Below are positions 34,707 to 43,888 of a stretch of DNA of 64,000 nucleotides, piece after piece (the stretch's first letter is position 1; each line of letters starts with the position of its first letter). The DNA is from Oxalobacter formigenes. Its GTDB lineage: Bacteria; Pseudomonadota; Gammaproteobacteria; Burkholderiales; Burkholderiaceae_D. The DNA is taken from the NCBI RefSeq assembly GCF_027158485.1, contig NZ_JAMKYJ010000004.1, one strand, 5' to 3'. The notes under the pieces are model-generated. The model was not told the DNA's origin, searched no databases, and worked only from the letters and a program-made list of their open reading frames with translations. A program made the translations under genes and the position numbers.

Positions 34707-35648
34707 ATGGAACTGGCGTTTTTTGCGGACCCGCTTGGCGAGTTCAAGCTTGAAAAAGATTCCACTTTTGCCATGATGGCGGAAGCGGCGAAGCGGGGAC
34801 ATCGTATTGTCGCTTTCGGACAGGGCGATTTTGCGCTTGACAGGGATGAAGTCACGGTCAGGGCATCCCATATCGAGTTGACGGGGAAAGAGGACGCCAG
34901 CTGGTTCCGTGTCCTTGAAACCCGAAACCGGCGACTGGAATCGTTTGACGCGGTTATCGTGCGCAAGGACCCGCCTTTCGATGTCGAGTATGTCAACTCG
35001 ACTTATTTCCTTGAACTGGCGGAAAAAAAAGGTGCAAAAGTTTTCAATCGCCCCGAAGCTATCCGCAGCCATAATGAAAAACTGACGATCGCACAGTTTC
35101 CCGAGTTTATCGTACCGACGCTGGTCACCTCCGATGAAAACCGTTTGCGTGCTTTTCATCGGGAACATCATGACGTCATTTTGAAACCCTTGAACGCAAT
35201 GGGCGGTACGGGTGTTTTTCGTGTCCGTGTAGATGGCATCAATCTCGGCGCCATTATTGAAACGCTGACGGAAAACGGTCATAAAACCGTCATGATGCAG
35301 AAATATATTCCCGAGATCGCCAGGGGGGATAAAAGGGTATTGCTGATCAATGGACAGCTTGTTCCCTTTGCTTTGGCGCGAATCCCGCAGAATGGCGAAA
35401 TCCGTGGCAATCTGGCGGCGGGCGGGCTCGGCAGGGCGCAGCCGCTGTCGAAACGCGACAGGCAAATAGCCGAAACATTGGCGCCCGTTCTGGCCGAAAG
35501 GGGATTGTTCCTTGTCGGGCTCGACATTATCGGTGACTGGCTGACCGAAGTGAACGTGACCAGTCCCACCTGTTTTCGGGAAATCACGAGCCAGACCGGA
35601 TTCGACGTGGCGAGGATGTTTGTCGACGAGCTTGAAAAAACGGTTTGA
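34707..35648 (+). CDS. gshB: Glutathione synthetase
   Basis: 313 residues, ATP-grasp. Joins gamma-Glu-Cys to glycine. The N-terminal AFFADPLGEFKLEKDSTFAM, the central KPLNAMGGTGVFRV and the C-terminal GLDIIGDWLTEVNVTSPTCFREI are the prokaryotic GshB signatures. Directly follows gshA and is followed by the PTS genes. Confidence 0.97.
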   Translation: MELAFFADPLGEFKLEKDSTFAMMAEAAKRGHRIVAFGQGDFALDRDEVTVRASHIELTGKEDASWFRVLETRNRRLESFDAVIVRKDPPFDVEYVNSTYFLELAEKKGAKVFNRPEAIRSHNEKLTIAQFPEFIVPTLVTSDENRLRAFHREHHDVILKPLNAMGGTGVFRVRVDGINLGAIIETLTENGHKTVMMQKYIPEIARGDKRVLLINGQLVPFALARIPQNGEIRGNLAAGGLGRAQPLSKRDRQIAETLAPVLAERGLFLVGLDIIGDWLTEVNVTSPTCFREITSQTGFDVARMFVDELEKTV

Positions 35649-35781
35649 CCGACGGATTTTATTCATTACAATGTATTGAATATGTCAGCTCTTTGATGCC
35701 GGATCAAACCGGATGGCTGGCTTTTGATCATAATTGAACGACATTTGGGACGTTCTTCTTTTCACTGATTGACGGGACGAG

Positions 35782-36189
35782 ATGGTAGGCATACTCCTTC
35801 TTATGCATGAGCCTTTGGCAGACGCTTTCATGACGACAGCGATGCACCTGTTCGAGGGCGAGCAGGGACGCATTGAGGCAATCGATGTCAAGCCTGACCA
35901 GGACATTTGTGAGGTCAACGGAATTGCCATCGAGGCAATAAGGCGTCTCGACGATGGGTCCGGCGTACTGGTTTTGACGGATGTTCTTGGTGGTACCCCC
36001 TCCAATTGCTGTCACCAGCTTTCTGCTGAAAACAAGGTTCAGGTTCTGACAGGGGTCAGCCTGCCCATGTTACTCCGGGCGATTACATATCGGCAGAACG
36101 ATCTGGAAACGGTTATCGAAAAAGCTTTGTCCGGAGGAAAAAACGGAGCGGTTCGTATCGATCCTTGCGAAGACAGCACATCGAAGTAA
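35782..36189 (+). CDS. PTS EIIA component, mannose/fructose type
   Basis: 135 residues of the EIIA-Man fold. VGILLLMHEPLADAF places the phosphorylated His at residue 9, and the segment VLVLTDVLGGTPSN is the family's second signature. No sugar-specific EIIB or EIIC membrane component is in the window, so this looks like the regulatory PTS relay found in Betaproteobacteria (EIIA-Man, HPr, EI), here in the order EIIA, HPr, EI. Confidence 0.92.
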   Translation: MVGILLLMHEPLADAFMTTAMHLFEGEQGRIEAIDVKPDQDICEVNGIAIEAIRRLDDGSGVLVLTDVLGGTPSNCCHQLSAENKVQVLTGVSLPMLLRAITYRQNDLETVIEKALSGGKNGAVRIDPCEDSTSK

Positions 36190-36282
36190 AGCCGATGGGG
36201 CCTTATTTGCCGGAAAAGTTCAATGCATTGTTTATAAACAGAACTTTCGTCCGCTTGCGGTTTAATCTCATTACATACGAAT

Positions 36283-36552
36283 ATGGTACAGACGGAACTG
36301 GAAATCATTAACAAGCTGGGTTTGCACGCCCGGGCATCTGCCAAACTGACGCAACTGGCATCGAAGTACAGCTGTGAGGTCTGGATGACACGCAACAATC
36401 AGCGAATCAATGCCAAATCCATCATGGGAGTCATGATGCTGGCCGCTGGCAAAGGTTCAAAGGTTTTGCTCGAAACGGATGGCGTCGATGAAGAAGAATG
36501 CATGGATGCCCTGAAAAAGCTGATCAACAACAAATTTGGTGAAGCGGAATAA
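36283..36552 (+). CDS. ptsH: Phosphocarrier protein HPr
   Basis: 89 residues. NKLGLHARASAKL carries the phosphorylated His15, and INAKSIMGVMML the regulatory Ser46, so it can be a substrate of HPr kinase as well as EI. Ends with an acidic tail. It lies 93 bases after the EIIA gene and 22 bases before the preferred ptsI start. Confidence 0.96.
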   Translation: MVQTELEIINKLGLHARASAKLTQLASKYSCEVWMTRNNQRINAKSIMGVMMLAAGKGSKVLLETDGVDEEECMDALKKLINNKFGEAE

Positions 36553-36574
36553 TTGAATGCAGGCCGGTAAAAAT

Positions 36575-38347
36575 ATGGCATCTTTCGCACTGTTCGGAAT
36601 ATCGGTTTCACGCGGCATTTCCATTGGCCGGGCTCATCTCGTTGCCCGTGCGGCCATGGATACCCGGCACTACCTCATTCCCCAGGAAAAGGTGGAGGCG
36701 GAAGTGCTTCGCTTGCAGAATGCGCTCGATACTGTCCAGAAAGAGCTGGAAGCGATCTGGACAACCCTGCCGCAGGATGCGCCTGTCGAGCTGGGCGCAT
36801 TTCTGGATGTGCATGCCATGATACTGGCCGACTCGATGATAGCGAAGGAGCCTTTCAATATCATCCGGACGCGCCGTTACAATGCCGAATGGGCGCTTTT
36901 GACCCAGATCGAGGAATTGTCTGCACGCTTCGATAATATCGAAGATCCCTATTTGAGGGAACGAAAAGCGGATATCGAGCAGGTCGCCGAACGGATCATG
37001 AAAGTGCTGACCGGCACGCAAACCGATTTCACCCCGGTCATGACTGAACCGGATGGCGAACGCATTGACATGATCGTCGTTGCTTACGACATTTCGCCTG
37101 CGGATATGCTTCAGTTCCGGGACGATACGTTCAGCGGTTTTGTCTCAGAAATCGGCGGACGCAATTCGCATGCCGCCATTGTCGCTCGCAGTATCGACAC
37201 GCCTGCCGTATTCGGTCTGGCCGGGGCATTATCCCTTATCAGACAGGATGACTGGCTGATTGTCGATGCTGATGCGGGAATCGTTATCGTCAATCCGACG
37301 TCTGTCGTCCTTGAGCAGTATCGAGCCAGACAGGCTGCACAGGCAAGGGCACGGAAAAAACTGAGCAAACTGAAAAAGACGCCTGCCGTGACAATTGACG
37401 GTACTCCTGTCACCCTGCTTGCCAACATCGAATTTCCGGACGATTGCAAGGCCGCACTTGAAAACGGGGCAGTCGGAATCGGCCTGTTCCGGTCAGAATT
37501 TCTTTTCATGGGACGCAACGGCAATATCAGCCGGATTCCGGGTGAAGAAGAACAGTTCGAGGCCTATAAAAAAGCGGTTACCCTTATGAAGGGCCGTCCG
37601 GTTACCATCCGGACAATCGATATCGGTGCTGACAAACCGCTCGGCACGCCGGAGACGAGTACATTGAACCCGGCGCTGGGCAAACGGGCTATCCGGTATT
37701 GTCTGGCAGAGCCCGAGCTGTTTCTTGCCCAGTTGCGTGCCATCTTGCGTGCTTCGGCGTTTGGCCCCGTAAAACTGTTGATCCCGATGCTGGTGCACGC
37801 TTTTGAAATCGACCAGACGCTGGCTTTCATTGAAGAGGCGAAGGCGCAGCTACGTGAAGCGAAAATCAAATTCGACGAGAAAATCCAGATCGGTGCCATG
37901 GTGGAAGTGCCAGCGGCCATTCTGGGATTGCCGATGTTCACGTCCCGCCTCGATTTCATTTCGATCGGTACAAACGACCTGATCCAGTATGCATTGGCAA
38001 TCGACCGGGTCGATCCCGAGGTCGCCCATCTTTATAATCCATTGCATCCGGCCATTCTGACAATGTTGTCGATGACGATCTGGGCGGCGGACAAGGCAAA
38101 TATTCCGGTGTCCATTTGCGGCGAAATGGCGGGTGACGCTCATTTGACGCGGCTGTTGCTCGGTATGGGCTTGCGCGAGTTTTCAATGCACCCGGCCCAG
38201 CTCCTGAATGTCAAACAGGAAATTCTTTCAAGCAACATGAAATTGCTGAAACCGAAGGTGGACAAGGTATTGTCGCTGGTGGAAGAAGCGGCTATCGAAG
38301 AGGCGGTCCAGCAATTACAGCTTGAAAAAACTGCCGATCAAAGTTAA
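36575..38347 (+). CDS. ptsI: PTS enzyme I (PEP-protein phosphotransferase)
   Basis: 590 residues from the ATG at 36575, whose MASFALFGISVSRGISIGRA matches EI N-termini; an in-frame ATG at 36557 would add six residues. The phospho-His site is in SEIGGRNSHAAIVARS, and the PEP-binding barrel shows GIGLFRSEFLFM, RTIDIGADKPL and the C-terminal FISIGTNDLIQYALA followed by PVSICGEMAGD. First phosphoryl step to HPr. Signs of a regulatory PTS with no permease nearby. Confidence 0.96.
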   Translation: MASFALFGISVSRGISIGRAHLVARAAMDTRHYLIPQEKVEAEVLRLQNALDTVQKELEAIWTTLPQDAPVELGAFLDVHAMILADSMIAKEPFNIIRTRRYNAEWALLTQIEELSARFDNIEDPYLRERKADIEQVAERIMKVLTGTQTDFTPVMTEPDGERIDMIVVAYDISPADMLQFRDDTFSGFVSEIGGRNSHAAIVARSIDTPAVFGLAGALSLIRQDDWLIVDADAGIVIVNPTSVVLEQYRARQAAQARARKKLSKLKKTPAVTIDGTPVTLLANIEFPDDCKAALENGAVGIGLFRSEFLFMGRNGNISRIPGEEEQFEAYKKAVTLMKGRPVTIRTIDIGADKPLGTPETSTLNPALGKRAIRYCLAEPELFLAQLRAILRASAFGPVKLLIPMLVHAFEIDQTLAFIEEAKAQLREAKIKFDEKIQIGAMVEVPAAILGLPMFTSRLDFISIGTNDLIQYALAIDRVDPEVAHLYNPLHPAILTMLSMTIWAADKANIPVSICGEMAGDAHLTRLLLGMGLREFSMHPAQLLNVKQEILSSNMKLLKPKVDKVLSLVEEAAIEEAVQQLQLEKTADQS

Positions 38348-38431
38348 AAAAGGTTTTCATACAGAAAAATAGTATGAGCTTGTTTGTGTGCCGGTTTGAC
38401 GATATGAAATGACTTCGTTATGCTAGCGATA

Positions 38432-38502
38432 TTGCGCCGATTTGAACGAGACAGCTTGCGGGCGCAAAAGGGGATCCTGAATAAATAAATACGGCTAAAG
38501 CG
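38432..38502 (+). promoter_or_regulatory. SAM-II-type (SAM-alpha) riboswitch aptamer upstream of metX
   Basis: The conserved order of SAM-II elements is present: P1 TTGCGCC (38432-38438) with GGCGCAA (38461-38467), an enclosed GATTTGAAC (38439-38447) and GCTTGC (38454-38459), and after P1 a long A-rich linker leading to GGCTAAAGCG (38493-38502). Pairing of GCTT with AAGC across the loop would give the pseudoknot. The linker between P1 and GCTAAAG (about 25 bases) is longer than in the Agrobacterium and environmental examples I recall. It sits before metX, the classic SAM-II target, and is followed by a terminator at 38514-38549. Confidence 0.8.
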
Positions 38503-38513
38503 AGCTTGGATGC

Positions 38514-38549
38514 AAGCCCGATATGCTGACGCTATTGGGCTTCTTTTTT
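38514..38549 (+). terminator. Intrinsic terminator in the metX leader (riboswitch expression platform)
   Basis: AAGCCCGATA (38514-38523) pairs with TATTGGGCTT (38533-38542) over 10 bp including one G-T wobble; CTTTTTTA follows. A competing stem, GCTTG (38503-38507 region) with CAAGC (38513-38517), overlaps its 5' arm and can act as antiterminator. This gives a mechanism by which the upstream aptamer could control metX transcription. Confidence 0.8.
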
Positions 38550-38618
38550 ATCAGGAACAGGTTAACGGAATGATCGTTGCAACAAAGCCTGGCGATCATC
38601 GATTAAGACAGAATTTTC

Positions 38619-39761
38619 ATGCCATCAGTTGGAATCGTTTCACCACAATCCATGCATTTTGCCGAACCGCTTGTTTTGCAGAGCGGGGCGTCGATTTCGG
38701 ATTACACACTGGTATATGAGACATATGGTGAACTGAATGCGGATAAAACGAATGCCGTTCTGGTTTGCCATGCCTTGAATGCCTCACATCACGTCGCCGG
38801 TTATTATGTCGACAATCCGAAAGACACCGGTTGGTGGGACAATATGGTCGGGCCCGGTAAAGCGGTCGACACAGACCGTTTCTTTGTAATTGGAGTCAAC
38901 AATCTGGGATCGTGTTTCGGATCGACCGGGCCGATGGATATCAATCCCGAGACCGGTAAGCCGTATGGCGCCAATTTCCCGGTTCTGACTGTCGAAGATT
39001 GGGTCGATGCGCAGGCCAGACTGGCGGACGCATTGGGTATAGACTGTTTTGCTGCCGTTATGGGAGGCTCGCTCGGTGGCATGCAGGCACTGGCATGGAC
39101 CATGCAATATCCCGACCGTGTCCGTCATGCTGTCATCATCGCTTCGACTGCTCGCCTGTCTGCCCAGAATATCGCATTCAATGATGTGGCCCGTCAGGCC
39201 ATTCTCTCCGATCCGGATTTTCATGGCGGCGATTTTTACGCGCATGGTGTCGTGCCGAAGAACGGCTTGCGTGTCGCCCGCATGGTCGGTCATATCACTT
39301 ACCTTTCCAACGACGACATGTCGGAAAAGTTCGGTCGTGACCTTCGTTCGGGTGAATACAAGTTCGGTTATGGTGTCGAGTTCGAAATCGAATCCTACCT
39401 GCATTATCAGGGTGAGAAGTTCTCGGCCTATTTCGACGCCAATACGTATTTGCTGATTACGCGCGCGCTTGATTATTTCGATCCGGCTGCGCAGTATGGA
39501 GGCGACCTCGACAAGGCTTTGGCAGGAACGAAAGCGGATTATCTGCTGGCTTCGTTTACGACAGACTGGCGTTTTTCTCCTGAATGCAGTCGTGCGATTG
39601 TCCGTTCACTGGTCAGTAATGGCAGAAAAGTCACATATGCGGAAATCGACGCGCCACACGGGCATGACGCTTTTCTTCTGGAAGACTCGCGTTACCATAA
39701 AGTGGTCCGGTCTTATTATGAGCGTATCTGGCAGGAAATTAACGGAGGCATACGGTCATGA
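38619..39761 (+). CDS. metX: Homoserine O-acyltransferase
   Basis: 380 residues, alpha/beta hydrolase fold; acylates homoserine in the first committed methionine step. VIGVNNLGSCFGSTGPMD, the nucleophile elbow GGSLGGMQALAW with the catalytic Ser, and the C-terminal DAPHGHDAFLLE with the catalytic His are all present. Many betaproteobacterial MetX proteins use succinyl-CoA rather than acetyl-CoA; sequence motifs for that choice were not judged. It overlaps metW by four bases and is regulated by the leader described above. Confidence 0.95.
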   Translation: MPSVGIVSPQSMHFAEPLVLQSGASISDYTLVYETYGELNADKTNAVLVCHALNASHHVAGYYVDNPKDTGWWDNMVGPGKAVDTDRFFVIGVNNLGSCFGSTGPMDINPETGKPYGANFPVLTVEDWVDAQARLADALGIDCFAAVMGGSLGGMQALAWTMQYPDRVRHAVIIASTARLSAQNIAFNDVARQAILSDPDFHGGDFYAHGVVPKNGLRVARMVGHITYLSNDDMSEKFGRDLRSGEYKFGYGVEFEIESYLHYQGEKFSAYFDANTYLLITRALDYFDPAAQYGGDLDKALAGTKADYLLASFTTDWRFSPECSRAIVRSLVSNGRKVTYAEIDAPHGHDAFLLEDSRYHKVVRSYYERIWQEINGGIRS

Positions 39762-40378
39762 ATATGCCTAAACTGAAAAATCTGCGGGCAGACCTCGCTT
39801 TCATTTCCAGCTGGGTCAAGGACGGTGCTCATGTGCTCGATCTGGGGTGTGACGATGGGGCAATGCTTGAATATCTTCAGAAGACGAAAAACTGTACCGG
39901 TTATGGCGTCGAAATCGACGATTTGAAAATTCCCGGATGCGTTCTTCGCGGTATCAGTGTCATTCAGCACAATCTTGAAAAGGGATTGCCCTTTTTCAAG
40001 GACGATTCGTTCGATACGGTTTTATGTCTTTCGGCCTTGCAGATGATGCAGCATGTTGAAGGGTTGTTGCGTGAAATGGCCAGGGTTGGCAATGAAGCGA
40101 TCGTTTCTTTTCCGAATTTCGCCTACTGGCCCCATCGTTTTTCATTGTTGGGTGGCAAAATGCCGGTTTCGCTGGAATTGCCTTATGAATGGTATGACAC
40201 GCCCAATCTGAGATGCGCAACGCTGAAGGATTTCGAAAATCTGGCCGATCTGGTCGGGTGGAAGGTAGCCGATTGCGTGGCCTTGCATGACGGCAAACCG
40301 GTGACTTTCATGCCGAACTGGCGGGGCAGTCTTGCCGTTTTCCGGCTTCAGAAGAAAATTAATTCCAAACGCACATAA
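39758..40378 (+). CDS. metW: Methionine biosynthesis protein MetW
   Basis: 206 residues, class I methyltransferase-like fold with the SAM-type motif VLDLGCDDGAMLEYL. The MetW family is needed together with MetX for homoserine acylation in several Beta- and Gammaproteobacteria. Overlaps metX by four bases, and the next gene overlaps its stop (TAATG). Confidence 0.94.
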   Translation: MNMPKLKNLRADLAFISSWVKDGAHVLDLGCDDGAMLEYLQKTKNCTGYGVEIDDLKIPGCVLRGISVIQHNLEKGLPFFKDDSFDTVLCLSALQMMQHVEGLLREMARVGNEAIVSFPNFAYWPHRFSLLGGKMPVSLELPYEWYDTPNLRCATLKDFENLADLVGWKVADCVALHDGKPVTFMPNWRGSLAVFRLQKKINSKRT

Positions 40379-41631
40379 TGTCCCTCGATAAAAAATGGAA
40401 AGCCATACTCGATCCGCGTTTGCTGATCTGTGTGTTCCTTGGCTTTTCATCCGGATTGCCCTTGTTTATCCTGCTGACGCTTTTGCAGGCATGGCTGACG
40501 AAATCCGGTCTTTCCATCAAATCGCTTGGGCTCTTTGCCCTTGTCATGTTTCCTTATACATGGAAATTCCTGTGGGCACCTCTGATGGACCGCTATTCCT
40601 TTCCATTGCTGGGCCGGCGTCGGGGCTGGATGGCATTGACCCAGATTTTGCTTTTTTTCTGTATCGGTTTTCTGGGGTGGCTCGATCCTGTCACGGAATT
40701 GACGATGGTTGCCATCCTGACGACTGTGATCGCATTTCTTTCGTCAAGTCAGGACATCGTCGTGGATGCCTTCCGGCGTGAACTCTTGCCGGATGAGGAA
40801 CAGGGGCTGGGCAGTGCGATTCACGTGAATGCCTATCGCGTGTCGGGAATGGTTCCCGGCGCATTGTCGCTTATTCTGGCCGATATGATGAGCTGGTCCG
40901 GCGTTTTCTGGGTAACGGCTGCCTTCATGCTGCCCGGCCTGATTTGCACGCTCGTCATCAGTGAACCGAAAATTCATGGCGCGCCACCGAAAACCATCCG
41001 TGAAGCGGTCGTGCTGCCTTTCACGGAATTCATCGGGCGGGCTGGCTGGAAAAGCGCCTTGTTCATTTTATCGTTCATTTTCCTGTACAAGCTGGGCGAC
41101 AGTCTGGCGACTGCGCTGGCGACCAAATTCTATCTGGATCTGGGATTTACGATGACCCAGATCGGCGTGATTGCCAAGACAACCGGATTCTGGGCAAGTC
41201 TTATCGGCGGCCTTTTGGGCGGCATATGGATAATCGGGCTGGGAATCAACCGGGCCTTGTGGGTCTTCGGCGCCGTTCAGGCGCTGGCTATTCTCGGATT
41301 TTCATGGATGTCGCTGGAAGGCCCCAATCCGATGTTGCTTGCCGCCGTGATCGGTTTCGAGGCATTTGGCGTCAGTCTCGGTACAGCCGCGTTTGTGGCT
41401 TATATTGCAACGACAACGGATGAACGTTATACGGCGACACAATTTGCGCTGTTCACCAGTCTTGCTGCCGTTCCAAGGACGTTTATCAATGCGTCTGCCG
41501 GGTATATCGTGGATCAGACAGGCTGGTTCATGTTTTTCAACCTGTGCTTCATTCTGGCGTTACCGGGCATGATGTTGTTGCCAAAAATTGCGCCCTGGCG
41601 ACAAAAACGGCATTTGGCACAAGAACAATAA
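40378..41631 (+). CDS. ampG: AmpG-family MFS permease (muropeptide)
   Basis: 417 residues, about 12 membrane segments, MFS. FLGFSSGLPLFILLTLLQAWL and LLGRRRGWM and SSQDIVVDAFRREL are AmpG signatures. Imports GlcNAc-anhydroMurNAc peptides for cell-wall recycling, linked to beta-lactamase induction elsewhere. The metX-metW-ampG arrangement is conserved in Betaproteobacteria. Its start overlaps the metW stop codon. Confidence 0.94.
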   Translation: MSLDKKWKAILDPRLLICVFLGFSSGLPLFILLTLLQAWLTKSGLSIKSLGLFALVMFPYTWKFLWAPLMDRYSFPLLGRRRGWMALTQILLFFCIGFLGWLDPVTELTMVAILTTVIAFLSSSQDIVVDAFRRELLPDEEQGLGSAIHVNAYRVSGMVPGALSLILADMMSWSGVFWVTAAFMLPGLICTLVISEPKIHGAPPKTIREAVVLPFTEFIGRAGWKSALFILSFIFLYKLGDSLATALATKFYLDLGFTMTQIGVIAKTTGFWASLIGGLLGGIWIIGLGINRALWVFGAVQALAILGFSWMSLEGPNPMLLAAVIGFEAFGVSLGTAAFVAYIATTTDERYTATQFALFTSLAAVPRTFINASAGYIVDQTGWFMFFNLCFILALPGMMLLPKIAPWRQKRHLAQEQ

Positions 41632-41660
41632 AAAAATTTCCACGATGAGTGTAAAATTTC

Positions 41661-41746
41661 CGATTTGAAAAATAAATCGCTTGTTGCCTGATTTTTATGG
41701 CAATAATCAGGCAACAGACGGATGGCATCCCCCACCGGCAGGGATG
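41661..41746 (+). other. Structured leader upstream of trpB
   Basis: Three stems can be drawn before trpB. CGATTT (41661-41666) may pair with AAATCG (41674-41679). TGTTGCCTGATT (41682-41693) pairs perfectly over 12 bp with AATCAGGCAACA (41705-41716). CATCCC (41726-41731) pairs with GGGATG (41741-41746). None is followed by a T run, and no short frame with Trp codons occupies the leader. It may control translation or RNA stability; the ligand or factor is unknown. Confidence 0.5.
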
Positions 41747-41780
41747 AACATTCGAAAATGAATTGAAAATGGGAGAAAGT

Positions 41781-42983
41781 ATGGCGCAGGAATTTTTGGA
41801 AATGCCCGACAAGGACGGTTTCTTTGGTGAATTTGGCGGGCAGATGATTCCGCCTGAATTGAAAGCGGTGATGGATGACATCGCCAACGCTTATGAAGAG
41901 GTTCGCAACTCCAGGGAATTTCAGGATGAACTGTCCGATCTTTACACCCATTATGTCGGTCGCCCGAGCCCTATATTCTATGCAAAAAGACTGACAGAAC
42001 GTCAGGGCGGCGCACGTATCTTTTTGAAGCGTGAAGACCTGAACCATACCGGTGCGCACAAGATCAATCACTGTCTGGGACAGGCACTGTTGGCCAAGCA
42101 TATGGGCAAGACAAAAGTGATCGCCGAAACCGGTGCCGGACAGCATGGTGTGGCCATGGCAACGGCGTGTGCGCTGGTCGGTATCCCATGTGAAATCCAT
42201 ATGGGTGAAATCGATATCGCAAAAGAACACCCCAATGTCACCAAGATGAAAATTCTGGGATGTAATCTCATTGCGGTTACCCGCGGTACCAAAACGCTGA
42301 AAGACGCTGTCGACAGTGCCTTTGAGGAATACCTGAAAGATCCGAAAAACTTCCTGTATGCTATCGGTTCCGTTGTGGGGCCTCATCCGTTCCCGAAAAT
42401 GGTACGGGACTTCCAGAGTATTGTCGGCAAGGAAGCCCGTGAACAGTTTTTGCAGAGGGAAAACAAACTGCCGGATGTCGTGACGGCCTGTGTCGGTGGC
42501 GGTTCGAATGCGATCGGTATTTTTACTGAATTCCTGCCGGATGAATCCGTGAAACTGGTCGGTATCGAGCCTGCCGGTAAAGGATTGGATACGCCGGATC
42601 ATGCTGCTACCTTGAGCCTTGGCACGAAGGGAACGCTCCACGGTTTCAAATGCTATAACCTGCAGGATGAAAAAGGCAATCCATTGCCGGTTTATTCGAT
42701 TGCGTCCGGACTCGATTATCCGGGTGTCGGCCCTCAGCACTGCTATCTGAAAGATATCGGCCGCGTCCAGTATGAAGCGATTACAGACGAGGAATGTCTG
42801 GACGCTTTCCTTGTTTTGTCGCGTATTGAAGGCATTATTCCAGCGCTGGAAAGCTCCCATGCCGTGGCTTATGCGATGAAAGTCGCCAAAGAACTCGGTC
42901 CGGACAAAACCATTCTGGTCAATCTGTCCGGAAGAGGCGACAAGGACGCTGACTTTATCGCCAATTATCTGGGCATCAACTGA
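41781..42983 (+). CDS. trpB: Tryptophan synthase beta chain
   Basis: 400 residues from the ATG at 41781, preceded by GGGAGA; an ATG at 41763 is upstream of that Shine-Dalgarno and less likely. The PLP lysine is in HTGAHKINH (Lys94), and the glycine-rich CVGGGSNAIG phosphate-binding loop and the ETGAGQHGVA motif are intact. Converts indole plus serine to tryptophan. Unusually, trpA is not next to it: the next gene is the convergent exonuclease III. A structured leader precedes it. Confidence 0.97.
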   Translation: MAQEFLEMPDKDGFFGEFGGQMIPPELKAVMDDIANAYEEVRNSREFQDELSDLYTHYVGRPSPIFYAKRLTERQGGARIFLKREDLNHTGAHKINHCLGQALLAKHMGKTKVIAETGAGQHGVAMATACALVGIPCEIHMGEIDIAKEHPNVTKMKILGCNLIAVTRGTKTLKDAVDSAFEEYLKDPKNFLYAIGSVVGPHPFPKMVRDFQSIVGKEAREQFLQRENKLPDVVTACVGGGSNAIGIFTEFLPDESVKLVGIEPAGKGLDTPDHAATLSLGTKGTLHGFKCYNLQDEKGNPLPVYSIASGLDYPGVGPQHCYLKDIGRVQYEAITDEECLDAFLVLSRIEGIIPALESSHAVAYAMKVAKELGPDKTILVNLSGRGDKDADFIANYLGIN

Positions 42984-43766
42984 TCAGATTTTTGCGTCGT
43001 ACCGTATCGTCAGGGGAGCGTGGTCTGAAAACCGCTCTCCCTTGTAGATGTCGGCTGAAACCGCTTTTTTCGCAATACCCGGTGTAGCGATCTGGTAATC
43101 GATTCGCCACCCGACGTTTTTTGCGTAAGCCTGACCGCGATTGCTCCACCATGTATAGGCCTCACCGGTCGTATCCGGATGCAGGAGGCGATAAACATCC
43201 ACCCATCCCAGTTCATCGAATACATCGGTCAGCCACGCCCGTTCTTCGGGCAGAAAACCGGAATTTTTCTGGTTGCTCTTCCAGTTTTTCAGGTCGATTT
43301 CCTTGTGGGCTATATTCCAGTCGCCGCAAATGACGAATTCGCGGCCACTGTCTTTCAGTTTTTTCAGGTATGGATAGAATTCATCCATGAAACGGAATTT
43401 GGCTTCCTGTCGCTCAGGTGAAGAGGAACCGGAGGGGGCATAGAGCGAGACAAGGCTGAAATCCCTGAAGTCGCACTGGAAATAACGTCCTTCCGCGTCG
43501 AATTCCTTGCTGCCGAAACCGTTTTCGATCTTGTCGGGCATTGTTTTCGTGTAGATGCCTGTTCCTGAGTAGCCCTTTTTTTCCGCGCATTCAAAGTAGC
43601 CCTGATAACCGTCAGGTGTGGCGACTTCGGGCGTGATATCACAGGACTGGGCCTTGATTTCCTGAAGGCAGACGAAGTCTGAACCGGAGCGGTTCATCCA
43701 GTCGAGAAATCCTTTTTTGACGGCGGAACGGATACCGTTGAGATTGACGGAAGTAATGGAGAACAT
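42984..43766 (-). CDS. xth: Exodeoxyribonuclease III
   Basis: AP endonuclease/3'-5' exonuclease of base-excision repair. 260 residues from the ATG at 43766, where MFSITSVNLNGIRSAVKKGF begins like the family; ATG 43775 and GTG 43793 are further upstream. The catalytic LQEIKAQ Glu, GTGIYTK, CGDWNIAH, and the C-terminal SDHAPL His are present. Its stop abuts the trpB stop (convergent). No clear ribosome-binding site. Confidence 0.94.
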   Translation of the reverse strand: MFSITSVNLNGIRSAVKKGFLDWMNRSGSDFVCLQEIKAQSCDITPEVATPDGYQGYFECAEKKGYSGTGIYTKTMPDKIENGFGSKEFDAEGRYFQCDFRDFSLVSLYAPSGSSSPERQEAKFRFMDEFYPYLKKLKDSGREFVICGDWNIAHKEIDLKNWKSNQKNSGFLPEERAWLTDVFDELGWVDVYRLLHPDTTGEAYTWWSNRGQAYAKNVGWRIDYQIATPGIAKKAVSADIYKGERFSDHAPLTIRYDAKI

Positions 43767-43888
43767 GAGTGTCATGAATATCTGAAAGTACACATGATAC
43801 TAAAAATAAAACGAACACGTGCGAGCTACCTCTCCGATTGATGACACGTTACAATATCGATGTTCTTTTTGAGAGATTGGGGATTGAA

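Noticed and set aside
34401..35666. 421-residue minus-strand frame over gshB
   Set aside because: Shadow of gshA/gshB codons, no family resemblance.
41699..41749. Short frame MAIIRQQTDG... in the trpB leader as a Trp attenuator peptide
   Set aside because: It contains no Trp codons and no terminator follows, so classical trp attenuation is not supported.
41514..42860. 448-residue minus-strand frame across ampG end and trpB
   Set aside because: Spans two real genes on the other strand and their leader; not a plausible protein.
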